A stretch of DNA of 64,000 nucleotides. It comes from Phallusia mammillata (taxonomy: Eukaryota; Chordata; Ascidiacea; Phlebobranchia; Ascidiidae). This document shows positions 37,001 to 53,966 of this stretch, in pieces. The notes under the pieces were generated by a model, which saw only the letters and a program-made list of their open reading frames with translations, was not told where the DNA came from and did no database searches. The first letter of the stretch is position 1; every line of letters begins with the position of its first letter. The position numbers and the translations under genes are program-made. The DNA lies in contig QLIY01000191.1 of the NCBI GenBank assembly GCA_003260075.1, positions 75,440 to 139,439 of the forward strand. The letters run 5' to 3'.

Positions 37001-37782
37001 ATTAGCAGCATTGTTAACTTCTTCCTCTACTCCTGGGTCATCAGGATAGTCAAGTGGTGTTGTTTGAATTACTATCTGTTGAGATGCAATTTTACTTTTG
37101 TTTGTCACAAATTATATTGTTGATCAATAAGCCTTATTGCATTGCGCAAACTGAAAATAATAGTAACTTCAAACAGTTCAGAAGGTGATAAGACCTTACG
37201 ATTTTTTTTACAGACGTATCTAAATAATCACATAATTCATTTAATTTTACTGGGATCATAAATCTCAACCGTGGCCATTCGATAGGAAAACTGTCTTGGT
37301 AATTGCATAATCCAGTTAAATGCATAAAAAGTTGGCCAAATGATTAAGTGATTGAATTAATTCCGTTTTAAAGTTTAAAAATGCAACTGTACTTACTTTA
37401 GTAAAAGCTTTAAGTGTTTGTGTGAGGTCTTGTGCACAGGCAATAAGTTTTTTCTCTGATGATTTTGATCCTGTTTGATAACTTTCATTTTGTGATGATG
37501 CAATATACAGCTGAGTAACCTGTTTTAAAACAGCAACAAAATGCTTCATATTAACATTGTCAGTATTCTCAGTACTACTTCTTTCAGAATATTACTGCAC
37601 CAGATGCATTTTGCAAGTTTTTTTCATAATGTCAACCTTTTTCAATTAGATACATTTTAATTTTTAAATCCTACTTGAAAACGGGTATTTGTACACCTCA
37701 AAATTACCTTAGTGGACACAGATGTAACAACAAGTTGTAGAGATTTAGATGGAATTAAAATCCCTGAAGGAATTCCATTCAT
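28076..37782 (-). CDS. Vinculin/alpha-catenin-family protein
   Basis: Twenty phase-consistent exons: 37782-37708, 37519-37397, 37075-36959, 36533-36465, 36269-36146, 35716-35499, 34966-34758, 34525-33929, 33561-33381, 33011-32801, 32375-32225, 31875-31779, 31592-31482, 31238-30750, 30271-30179, 29904-29695, 29630-29554, 29006-28870, 28793-28740 and 28173-28076. They give 3441 nt (1146 residues), predicted almost wholly helical. Two segments match vinculin by eye. LCLDNAEVRRIVNHGK at about 137-152 corresponds to the DEAEVRKII helix of the vinculin head. A stretch with DPIFRNGVLAHIRKL at about 560 corresponds to the D4 EDPKFREAVKAASDEL region. Vinculin is about 1066 residues and links integrin or cadherin sites to actin. 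I see no proline-rich hinge, and the C-terminus ends in a basic stretch (EERKRREREML), unlike vinculin. It may be a divergent paralogue. The start is the first ATG of the first in-phase exon. Confidence 0.72.
32447..32780. repeat. Degenerate two-copy tandem repeat in an intron
   Basis: A unit of about 180 bp starting ttgagttgggttta at about 32450 recurs at about 32632, with roughly 80-90% similarity by eye. Both contain tttagtagtagttaag and agcacatgaagtacata. There is no G/C run between them, so this looks like genuine old tandem duplication. The second unit ends about 20 bp from the donor of the exon 33011-32801. Confidence 0.75.
35330..35530. repeat. Partial exon duplication across poly-G
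   Basis: The donor side of the vinculin-like exon 35716-35499 recurs at about 35335-35384, followed by a G run of about 10 nt. The extra copy is an incomplete exon and would not be spliced in. Confidence 0.75.
36668..36941. repeat. Intronic duplication across poly-G
   Basis: The block 36668-36798 (ttgtgattcgtgaattt onward) recurs at 36809-36941 next to the exon 37075-36959 of the vinculin-like gene, with a G run at 36799-36808. Confidence 0.8.
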
Positions 37783-38272
37783 TTTGTAATTGGTAAAACT
37801 TCATGAAATTCCTAAAATCAAACTCTTACCGCTTACACGTAACTAGGGTCAATTAATCAGTGAAGCGAATCGGTTTTTCACAACGGTTCAAACAGACATG
37901 CATTGAGAGCACTGATCTAGAAAAAGGCTTTTTTTTCTTGATCAGTGAGTTCCCGGCACCGGAAAATTATTTTTTAATATGTTTTTGCCGAATTTTTACA
38001 AACACAACTTCAGGTTTAAAATTGCAAAAATCGATGTTATTAGTCAAATATTTACGTTTAAAATCTAAAAACACTGACACATTGCGGATATTTTGTCACA
38101 TTGTCCAAACGTAATGTGACGTCACCTCGTACCAACTTGGTTTGGAACTTTGGAGCGTTTCGTTCATTTGTTGTTGCCTGTGGTTGTTAAGACGTTCAGC
38201 GACGCCAAAAACGTTAGTCAGTTAAAGTATTTGGTGTTTAATTGTTCTTATTTTAGACTCAAGTGTGCAAAA
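37783..38272. promoter_or_regulatory. Divergent promoter region, vinculin-like / THAP genes
   Basis: The two start codons face away from each other across 490 bp. A possible acceptor (gttcttattttag) lies just before the THAP start, so part of the region may be a 5' untranslated intron. I see no clear TATA element. The bidirectional role is inferred from geometry only. Confidence 0.5.
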
Positions 38273-39822
38273 ATGCCTGCAGTGTGTTCTGTGTATGGTT
38301 GCAATTCGAGAGGAAATCAAAAGGCCAGCAATGTGACACTTTTTCGCTTTCCAAGTACAAAGCGAGTTCGTTCAGCGTGGATTGAATTTGTTAACGTGAA
38401 GAGAAAGTGGAATGGACCAACAAAATGTAGTGTTCTTTGTAGCCTTCATTTCTTGGATGAAAGTTTCACAAATAAAATGCAGTATGACAGGGGTATGGCA
38501 AAAGTTCTGGTGCTAAAGCCAAATGCTATTCCATGTATTCATGGTAATAGTCTTCTTCAGCAAGATATGCCAATGAGAGCAGCTTCAAGAAAAGTAGCCA
38601 CTCGGCGTATGGTATGCATTAGATAAATGTTTTCTGACCTAATCTTATTTAACATCATAGTCTTTAATATTACCGTTAAGTTATACTAAATCAGTTTGTT
38701 ATCATGCCATTTACTTGGTGATAACAAGAGATATGTGGTTATGCAAAAAATATTGCAGATTGCTGAACATTCTGTCATAACAGAAGACTCTGGTGTGGAA
38801 AAAGTTTCACCGGCAAGTTTACCTTTGTGCAAAATTGATTGCACTAACTAAGGCTGTTATCTATTGCACTATTACTAAAGTTGAACCATTACATATTGCA
38901 GATATCAACTGTAAATCCCACATACAAAGATACTGCCACACAGGTTGAATTCAACATCTCTGTCTCTTCAAAAGCATGTCAAACAAACAAGCTTGATGAT
39001 AAAGGTGTCTTGTGTAAACGCAAAGAGTCAATTACTGGGGATATTTAAAGTTAATCTTTGATTGTGTTGCACAGGAGTACAGACATACATAGGAAAAGTT
39101 GATTGTGAAACCAGTTACAACATAAATAGTTGGCCCCAATTTGAATCTCATGAAGAAAATGGTGGAAACAAAACATTATTTTGATGTTTGGCATGTAGCG
39201 AAAGGTATGTTAGAAATATAGGATGAGCATACACCAGTATATTTTTTTGTGTTGAAATTAGGAATCAAGAAGAAACTGATAGCAGTTTCTAACAAAGCTT
39301 GTTGCAAAGAGTTTGGACCCTGGGTTAAAAGCATATGCAAACACATGTGTTGGTCTGTTTTATGGTTACAGATTACTACCATGTTTTACTGTTACAGATA
39401 CTTTTGGCAGCAATGCACCACAATGAAAATTGTGGAAATAAACATTTGTTGGTTGAAGGAAAATCCCAAAATAAGGTTTGTTTTCCAAAGCACAAAGAAA
39501 ATCAATTTCATAAGAGCTATAAAAGAGCAGCAGCCCATGTGAGGTAAAATGTTGTTTTATGTCTTATATGTACTGCAGTTATTTGAAGTAGGTGAAATTC
39601 TTTAATTGTATTTTGAACAATATTTTAAATAAATTTTAAGAATATGCCAAGCAGTTTCTTGAACGCTTGGGACAGACAGATTGAGCAACGTGGTCACAGC
39701 ATAGTACACTATGGTCACAGTATCAAGAAAAGTGGAAGGCTGTTGAAATACCACCGCCATTGTGCAGCAACTTTGATCGTTCAACCGATGAAGTGGTCCA
39801 GCTGCATAGATATTTGTTGACC
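38273..39822 (+). CDS. THAP-domain protein
   Basis: The first exon (38273-38611) encodes 113 residues that start with a THAP zinc finger. MPAVCSVYGC gives the first Cys pair, CSLHF gives the C-x2-H pair, and the domain's conserved Trp (SAWIEF), Phe and a Pro follow (LKPNAIP). THAP domains bind DNA. Later exons are likely 38759-38812, 38902-39003, 39069-39160, 39263-39370 and 39400-39542. One part (CKEFGPWVKSICKHMCW) resembles the KPWIKSICNHLYW-type region found in THAP proteins with a transposon-like C-terminal region. Another (LLAAMHHNENCGN) resembles its HHNEN-type segment. The best-matching end frame (EKWKAVEIPPPLCSNFD at about 39730) is preceded by an in-frame TGA near 39683. The last exon therefore needs an unseen splice or the gene is broken. 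Exon borders after the first are uncertain. Confidence 0.68.
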
Positions 39823-40740
39823 TAACGTTGTTACTGTGTATTTTTGACCGAAATCATACAAGTTTCGGACCCTTAAATCCAACATACTCGTCAGAAGGAA
39901 AAGTACTGCAAACTTTGATTACGACGCATGATGCTGGCAACGAAACCCTGACGTTTTTTGGGTGTGGTTAGTCCACGCTCAGTTCATCCTCTTGGTACTG
40001 TTGTTCAAACGAATAGCCTACAATATCTCCCACAAGAGCATAACTATCTTCTTATTCAGCTCATGGTTAGATAGTCAGTAATAGAGACTGTATACAGTAA
40101 CAATACCTTTTGTAAACAACAAAACACCCAACATCTGTCAACTAAAAATTTACTTTGGTTCAATCAGTTGTGTCGCCCGAGAGCTTATTGTTAGATTGAA
40201 TATCTCGAAAACGACAAATGATAGGACACAAAAATTAGTGATACGGAATCCCCGAAGTATGGCAATTCCAAATAGCTAAAATGTAGAAAAAGTCACAGCG
40301 TCACTGTCAGGGCCCTTTAAAAAAACTTATGAACTGCAACGTAGTAATGTGACCTTGTTTTTACAGAAATATGTATGGGCCAATAGTTTAGTTTCTCTCA
40401 AAATTATATTATTTATACCTTCTGCCCTCCGGTTTCGCTGAGAAAAAAGTTCCCAGGGAGTATTATACAGTTTGTGTTCTTGTTTACATACGTAAATGAT
40501 TGTTATATTTGTTTTGTTTTTGCAAAACAGTTCTCAATTGTAAATGCCAATTTACTCCAAAAGGTTTTTACACAAATGCAAAAAATGGTGTTACATTTAC
40601 AAAATAAAGTATTAATGAACTACCAATCATTACTGTATCAAACAAAAAGGTCGTTGAAAAATCATTTTTTGAAAGGGTCACAGACTAAAACAGTTTAAAA
40701 AGACTCCCAGGGTTTTTTTGTAGTACAGAGCCACACAAAA
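39823..40740. other. Intergenic, no gene seen
   Basis: The stretch between the THAP gene and the convergent small membrane-protein gene contains only short AT-rich frames, with no domain or splice support. Confidence 0.5.
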
Positions 40741-40782
40741 TACATTTCATAAAGTTTTATTCACACAAACAAAAAATAAAAA

Positions 40783-42566
40783 TCATTCCTGATCCTGCTT
40801 ATTGTCTACCCTCGTAGGATCTGTAAAAACAATCGTTTGTTAATCATAAATGTATGAAAAATACTTCCAAGACCCATCACACACTCATCCTCCTTTCTCT
40901 TTAAAAAGGTAGTCTTGGTTAAATTTATACTAGATCACACGTCTTAAAGCAGTGGTTCTCAACCATATACCGAGCATGCACCACCCGGCAACTTTTTGCA
41001 TTGCTCTGCATCACCTATACCAGTGGTTCTCAAACTCGGTTTTGGGGGCCGCATGCGGCTCCCAACTACTTATTCTGCGGCTCGCACCAGACCTCAGAAA
41101 AACACCAAACATTTTAGCTTTCAAAGTAATAATCTTCAGCGATTTGTTCAAGGTTTTGTTTTTTTGCGGCTCCCTACACACTTAAAAAAATACCATTTGG
41201 CCCCGATAATAAAAAAGTTTGAGAACCACTGACCTATACCCTGTTTAAAATGGTAGACCAAGAGATGGGCCCATGTTTATTGACCATATTTCTGAAACCA
41301 GCAAGGTTAGCCATTTCAAAAAATGTCCACATACGAATTTGGTTACAAACTAGGACTTATCAGTTGGAGTTACAATTTTGCACATGATTTTAATTGAGCT
41401 TAATAGAAAGCCACTCGAAAAGCTATGGCAGGCCACTACTGGTGCCCATACTGCAGGTTAAGAACCACTGTTTCAAGGGAATCATATTTTGTAATGCATG
41501 TAATAGCAGAAAAGTTTTTTAAATATAGGAGTAATGAAGGGCTACAATAAATCCAAGAGTCAATTAAGTAGCACTTCATGAAAAAATGGTCTGTCCTCCT
41601 AAATATTACTTACAAGGGTAGCAGTTGTAGTGGGCATGCCATATATAAGATTCGGCCTTTGCTTTGCGTTTTTTCTCATTTTCTGTTGCAAAAACTACAA
41701 GGCCCACGATCACAGCAAAAGCTTTAGAAAAAAATATGTCAAGTTATTTACAACTACAACCTTTTAGTTGATGATAATTTAAATGCTCTAAAGAACTAGA
41801 TTTATTTAGTTAACAATGACAAAATACTACTACAATTCTTAAACAACCATAGTAATCAAGTCTTACTTATAATCAAATTGCAACTAAAGTATGAAATGGA
41901 AAATGTTAGTTTAATAATGCAAGTGTCACAAAAACTATATCTTATAAGATATATATATATATATATATAAGATAACATTGGCTTTATTAATATATACATT
42001 TTAAATGGGGTTGTTGAATAGATGTATCAATCTGATGTTTCTGCACATTTACATCTTTGGGCAATTACTGGTAAATGAAGCATGATAATCATTGACCAGT
42101 AGCCTACTCTTGTCCAATAATGCAATTTCCTCAAATGACAGCAAAATTACTTACTGGTAAGGGTTCCTGCAATATAAAGAACAATATCTCCTTCGCGATA
42201 TAGGAGCTGTCTCAAGGATTTTCCCAGTTCTACAAAAGAGATATTTTTGTTAAAAACGTACCTAAATAGTGTAAAAAAAGGTTTGACATGAGTTCTAGTA
42301 AAATGTCTTGTACCATGAGGCTCAGCTTTTCCACCCAAAAAATTGGGACGATGCCAGTTGGCCATTTTTCTTATTTGATTTCTGGCAACAAAATCTGAAA
42401 AATATTATATATATATAGTATGTATAATAAAAGCATATGCATTGGCAATAAAACCTACAGATAGATTGATAAATACGTTACACAAAAACATTTATCATTA
42501 TAAACATTAGAAAAGGCATTACATACTTTGTCCACGTTGTAGGATTACTCTCAAATGAGAGAACAT
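40783..42566 (-). CDS. Small single-pass membrane protein, mitochondrial-type N-terminus
   Basis: Five exons (42566-42527, 42394-42314, 42229-42155, 41721-41614, 40820-40783) all meet in phase 1 and give 342 nt (113 residues). The first 24 residues are basic and amphipathic without acids (MFSHLRVILQRGQ, then NFVARNQIRKM), like a mitochondrial presequence. One hydrophobic helix lies at about 57-77 (IVLYIAGTLT, TFAVIVGLVVFA). A highly charged stretch (TENEKKRKAKAES) and a short tail with Tyr/His follow. I do not recognise the family. Size and shape suit an accessory subunit of an inner-membrane respiratory complex, but that is inference. A TTTATT at 40757-40762 gives an AATAAA signal just downstream of the stop. 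Confidence 0.7.
40950..41470 (+). mobile_element. Outer hAT-type MITE, CAGTGGTTCTCAACC family
   Basis: It begins CAGTGGTTCTCAACC and ends GGTTAAGAACCACTG, near-perfect inverted repeats. Flanks tcttaaag and tttcaagg match only in part. A second MITE is nested inside at 41021-41231. It lies in the last intron of the small membrane-protein gene. Confidence 0.7.
41021..41231 (+). mobile_element. Nested hAT-type MITE, CAGTGGTTCTCAAAC family
   Basis: A 211-bp element begins CAGTGGTTCTCAAACTC and ends AGTTTGAGAACCACTG. It has perfect 8-bp target duplications acctatac (41013-41020 and 41232-41239). It sits inside the element at 40950-41470 and is therefore younger. A relative in the opposite orientation is at 49522-49744. 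Confidence 0.93.
41940..41985. repeat. AT microsatellite in a small palindrome
   Basis: A (AT)n tract of about 22 bp is bracketed by cttataagat and ataagat, giving a short hairpin-capable palindrome. It is intronic in the small membrane-protein gene. Confidence 0.8.
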
Positions 42567-43057
42567 TGCTTCTTAAAACCTATAATCAGTCCAATCCTAA
42601 ATTATTTGTGGATTTACCATTTCTAAAATTGATAAATAATATGTTATATAGGGCTTTGTCCACCATCCCTATTGAACGTTAATGCACATGGTGCTGCTGA
42701 GCTGAGTGACTCCTCCTGAGTCCTGATGTGTTTTTTGAAGGGTTAAAACTTAAAAGTGTTGGTTGGTTGACAGTTGGCACTGGCGGTAAGCACCATTAAT
42801 GATTACTTTAAAAAAATTGTACTTAAATTAAGCGACACATTGAATTTGTTAAAAGCCTAAACTACTACGGCTTTGCTTCTTGCAGCCGAAGCCGAAACAA
42901 ACGGGTTTTACAAACACGAAACAACAAAACAAACCAAACATTTGTAAAAAAAAATCATATGGATAGAAATCATAAACAATATGAAATGATTTCTATGGAT
43001 AAAAATTTACTTGAGTTGAGTTTATTCACTTGCTAAAATAAAACATAGCGACGCAAT

Positions 43058-43213
43058 CAGTGGTGGGATTCAGCCGGTTCGCACCGGTTCTGTAGAACCG
43101 TTTAACGAAGTTTTTTATGAGATCAGCGAACCGGTTAGCTTTGCTGGAAAACGACTGGAAAATATGACCTTTGTGATAGAAACGACTGACAAAATATTTG
43201 AATCCCACCACTG
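43058..43213 (+). mobile_element. hAT-type MITE, CAGTGGTGGGATTC family
   Basis: A 156-bp element has CAGTGGTGGGATTC and GAATCCCACCACTG ends. Flanks gacgcaat and gacacaat form an 8-bp target duplication with one mismatch. It is about 500 bp upstream of the small membrane-protein start. Confidence 0.92.
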
Positions 43214-44149
43214 GACACAATTGCACCTAAAACAATCCCCAAGCCGGAAATAGTTGCACAATGTTGCAACTCTAACCGCTCCAGCTACACCGTGTTATAA
43301 AGCTTTATGTGATGACACCTCACAAGAGTAATCGGCGATCGGGTACCACCCGGATACTTTTCTATTGCTACGTGTATTTGTCGCATTGTGAATGGAAACA
43401 CGACTAGAGGAAAAGTTAGTGGACCAGTTCGAAAAGGTTCCAGAAGCCAACGACCAATGCTAGCGAAAGAACGTGGGGTTCGACAGGCAACGAAACCACC
43501 GTTATAAAAACCCTACCCAATAGTTTCGTACGCCTTTAAGTATCTTAGATTAAACTTTGCAAATTTGACCAAATACCACAGTTTAAGGGACAAATATTCA
43601 CCTAACATGATTAAACTTTTGTTGCTTTTTCACCTTCCAATGTTTCAAGCAATCTAATACTTCAAAACCCTGTTAGTCGCCGAAATGGCCAATTATTTGG
43701 CGCAACAGGCTCGCGCACTTTCATTTACAAATCGTCAAGAAGGCTTCACAATAGAGTTTCATAATAACTAGTTTTTAATTCTTTTAGTCTCATTCGGTCA
43801 AAACAAACAAGCAACAAATGTTACACCAGACCTAACAGGTTAAAAACTTTAAGGCATTTTTTTCTATGAATACGCAACATTTTTATTCATAACAACACAA
43901 TGCTACATGGAACTTTGTAGGCAGTATGGTGGAAGCGCCACATTAAAAACTAAAAGATGATTTCTAAAAGTGAAACACGTAAAAACTACAGTGAAAATAC
44001 AAAGCATCAAGGCAGTGAAAAATAGAGTAACACTATGAAACTAATGATGTAAAAATACACAGTGGAACTAATTGCACAGCAGCTAAATGAAACTAAACAA
44101 AGGCAAAACTTGAGATAGGTAAATGCAGTGCGAAAAAGTAGGTAACATT
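43214..44149. other. Intergenic and 3' region of the TMEM145-like gene
   Basis: There is no coding sequence. A TTTATT at 43882-43887 provides a plausible AATAAA poly(A) signal for the minus-strand TMEM145-like transcript. Confidence 0.5.
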
Positions 44150-50840
<6,691 letters not shown>

Positions 50841-51081
50841 TATTTGTTCTAATACCTACAGCATATTTTTAAAACCTTTCTACAGAGAAAAACATTTGCT
50901 CAAAGCTGATTCATTATAACATTCAGAAACAATGTAAACTGTGAATTTGGTATAATTTATATCTGTAACACAGCCATAAGATTGCAAAATCCAACAAAAC
51001 TGAAAAATATCAACAAAGCAATAATAAACTGCAATGGGTAATAAATTTAAATAAATTTTAAATATATTACAAAACCACATT

Positions 51082-51729
51082 TCAAGTTTCATCACTTGCT
51101 TTAGTATAAACAAAAGGTTTTGGCTTTTCCGGTTGCGCCATAAGATGGTTGTAATAAGAATAACCAAACAGTCTTTTCAAGTGATCGATGTATCTCTCAA
51201 AACCATTCGTAAACTCTTTAGGAAGCTCCTCAAAGTCAATGTCATAATCCGTCATCATATAGTTTATTTTCCACCAACGACCCAGAAATCCAACATCTAT
51301 CACACGCTTGTGAAAATGAATCCACCTTGGGTTTGTGTATTTGCATTGAGCTCTGTAGTTTTTGGTTATATTCCCATGATTATTATGGTACATAATTGAA
51401 AACAAGCCCAAATTTCGGTAAAAGAGGCGATCTTTGGCGCGGTGCAGAAGTATAGACTGAATATAGTTGTCAGTGTCCTTATTTCGTGTTCCATCAGCTT
51501 GCAATAGAAGATCATTTGAACATTCAACCACCGTTGAGATGTAGTTTTCCTTGGTAGGAACAGTTTTGTATGCAATTACTCCACCGGTAAAGCCTCCAGC
51601 ATACATAAAAGCTTTAAATGGACGACTTTTAATATCAGAGAAAAGGTCTTTTGCAGCTGACACATAATCAGAGCTAATTCGTTTATAAGTTTCAACTAAT
51701 GCATTTTTTGATCTAATGTAAAGCGACAT
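51082..51729 (-). CDS. TIMM29: TIM29, mitochondrial inner-membrane import subunit
   Basis: An intronless frame of 215 residues. TIM29 is a subunit of the TIM22 carrier translocase that inserts multi-pass proteins into the mitochondrial inner membrane. The family signature is present: a segment with AFMYAGGFTGGVIAY as the single membrane helix at about 39-55, a TRNKDTDNYIQ stretch matching the human TRNRESEAFVQ, then YRNLGLFSIMY, NPRWIHF and DVGFLGRWW at about 147-155. The human protein is 260 residues, and the C-terminus is shorter here. The start ATG is 675 bp from the divergent ANAPC13 start. The downstream TMEM145-like gene begins only 241 bp beyond the stop on the same strand. Confidence 0.93.
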   Translation of the reverse strand: MSLYIRSKNALVETYKRISSDYVSAAKDLFSDIKSRPFKAFMYAGGFTGGVIAYKTVPTKENYISTVVECSNDLLLQADGTRNKDTDNYIQSILLHRAKDRLFYRNLGLFSIMYHNNHGNITKNYRAQCKYTNPRWIHFHKRVIDVGFLGRWWKINYMMTDYDIDFEELPKEFTNGFERYIDHLKRLFGYSYYNHLMAQPEKPKPFVYTKASDET

Positions 51730-52404
51730 AACTATTGTTTGCTGAAACTATAAATGAACAAGTGATAAAATACATGCAATGCACTATATTTAAAGTTTAA
51801 ACTAGAATCTCCCTCGCTTTCCCTAAAGTTCCTAAACCCTTTACTTTTATTCTAACAATCAAAACCTTTCGTTCAAGATTTATTAGCATTTTTTATGTTT
51901 AATATTTCACTTACTACAACCGGTACCGGTAACTACTGGTAACGAGTTTGGCTGCTTTATTTGGTTGTTCGACTTCGATTCAACTGCAACGCACGTGTCG
52001 CAAAATCAAAACACTCTGGATCACCACCTGGCAGTGGATAAAATATCAACATGTCTGTCGTAAGTGGGCGCTTTTAACGCTTTCTAGGTTATTGCAAAAA
52101 AAAATTCTAGGTTATTGCAAAATTTGGTACGCAGCACGCACAAAATGTCAAACATTGAAGCGTTGTGTAATTTGTCCGTAATTTTATTTGAGTGTGTTGG
52201 TTCATTTTCATGCATATAACGTTCTCAAAAACTGTATGTAACCTAGTTCAAGAAAAAAGGCACTTTAGGCAGCTTCAATTTTATTTAAACATAAAACCTA
52301 AATGTAAGATCAAAAACTTTGTTAATTTGTATTTGAAGTGGGATATTGTCTACCAAGGTGCTAAACATAAACAATTAGATTTTGAGGTGTTGTCAATTGT
52401 CATA
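51730..52404. promoter_or_regulatory. Divergent promoter region, TIMM29 / ANAPC13
   Basis: The two start codons point away from each other across 675 bp. The segment holds a short direct repeat (ttctaggttattgcaaaa, twice at about 52081-52122). It probably also holds the 5' untranslated exon of ANAPC13. No clear TATA box is visible. Confidence 0.5.
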
Positions 52405-53125
52405 ATGGACGGAGAAGCTAAAATTGAAGGTCATTTAATTGACATCCTTGACGAAGATTGGGTTTCTGACAAACTGCCACTTGAAGATATTGATGTCCCA
52501 CTGGAAGAATTACCTGATATTGAACAGGTTTGCTTATTGTTTGATTCAAAATTTGACTTTTACAGTGAACTGGTTCATAATAAATATTCAGTTTGTATTG
52601 TTGTTATTTGTGTATTATATATGCTTTTTCAAATCCACAATTTTTGACTGTGACTATTTTATACAAACTGTATTGATGTTCCGATGCAAATAGTACATAA
52701 TCAAACTTTTAACTACCTAAAAACAAGTTGCAGCACATGAGATAAGTGATAATCATCGTTTACATGCACACATAAACAATTTTCAATAAAACTTATGTAC
52801 TCTTGTCAGTGTGCAACATATGAGATACATGTCCAAATCTTTGGCTTTGCTGTATTGAGAAACAACATAATTGAAGTTGTGAAATCATCTAAATGTTTTT
52901 TTACTGACTTTCAAACATGAAAATATTATTATCAGCTTGTACTTCATACATTTTTTGCTTTTACTATCATGTTTTGATTGTACTGTAATAAATTTATTAT
53001 CAATGACATCATATTGTTTACAGGACAATGGAAATACCAAAGAAACAATGAAGGAACTGGAAAAGAAATGGAATGATGACAATTTGCAATCACTTTTACA
53101 TCAAACTAATCACAGACAATCCTAG
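52405..53125 (+). CDS. ANAPC13: Anaphase-promoting complex subunit 13
   Basis: Two exons, 52405-52527 and 53024-53125, join in phase 0 to give 74 residues, exactly the length of human APC13. The pattern is characteristic: an acidic start (MDGEAKIEGHLIDILDEDW), then DKLPLEDIDVPLEELPDIEQ, and DNGNTKETMKELEKKWND across the junction. This corresponds to human DKLPYEDVAIPLNELPEPEQDNGGTTESVKEQEMKW. APC13 is a small scaffold subunit that stabilises TPR subunits of the APC/C ubiquitin ligase in mitosis. The splice donor (CAG|GTTTGC) and acceptor (tttacag) are ordinary. Confidence 0.97.
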
Positions 53126-53224
53126 CAAAAACCTTGCAATTTTAGTTTCTAAGTCATTATCCCTACAACAGCTAGGAGTTTATACTTTTGTGCTGTTTGG
53201 GTTTGGTACCCAATACTAAAATTG

Positions 53225-53605
53225 AACTTGCTTGCTGCTATGAAACAGGGATTTACATTTAGCCAATCCTTGCTACCTTTTGTGCAACTGTGTAGTTACT
53301 GTTTTGGGTGTAAAATATTGGTATTGATTTTGCATGACCATTAATGTTTGGTTCTACAAAAATAATACAAATTTTTGACTTTCATTAAGTTTTTGAAACC
53401 TGACTATGTTTAAAATGTCACACAACTTGGATTGCTGCTGTGAAACAGAGGTTTATGATTGATCACTCTTGGTTACTTTTTGTGCAGTTATTTATATACT
53501 GTTTTAGATGTTGAAAACTGTCATTTTGAGCATAACCATTAATCTTTGGTTTATAAAAGTAACATAACTTGTGACTTTTTTCAAGTTTTTGAAACCTGAA
53601 TACGT
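53225..53605. repeat. Degenerate two-copy tandem repeat in the ANAPC13 3' region
   Basis: Two diverged units of about 190 bp, at about 53225-53411 and 53420-53605, share the same word order: ttgctgctatgaaacag, ggttactttttgtgca, actgtttt, accattaat and aagtttttgaaacctga. There is no G/C run between them, so this looks like a genuine duplication. An AATAAA at 53685-53690 follows. Confidence 0.75.
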
Positions 53606-53966
53606 TACAACTTACAACACTTTATATTCCTTGTTTTACACGAGGTAGCACACTTTGAAAGGTGTTTAAATTATCAAACACCTCAATAAACACAGCCTAC
53701 ATAAAGTTCCTGTATTAAACCACAATAACAGAGCATCCGAACGCAAATCCTTGTAAAAAGGCATTTGCATTGTTGTGCATTCCAAATGTTAGATAATAGG
53801 AACAGCTGCATGTCATATTAGACCCAGACTATTTAACAATACCAGGAAAGATCTGTACACGTCGCCAAGCTACGCAACACCACATACATAAAGCATCGTT
53901 ATCAGTGCAGTATGCGTCCAAGCGAATATCAGTAAAGAGGTGTTGGATCGGTTGTAAGGGGAAAAG

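Noticed and set aside
37134-37325. Minus-strand frame that might be an extra vinculin-like exon
   Set aside because: A donor is present, but any acceptor gives the wrong phase, and the exons on both sides already join in phase 0.
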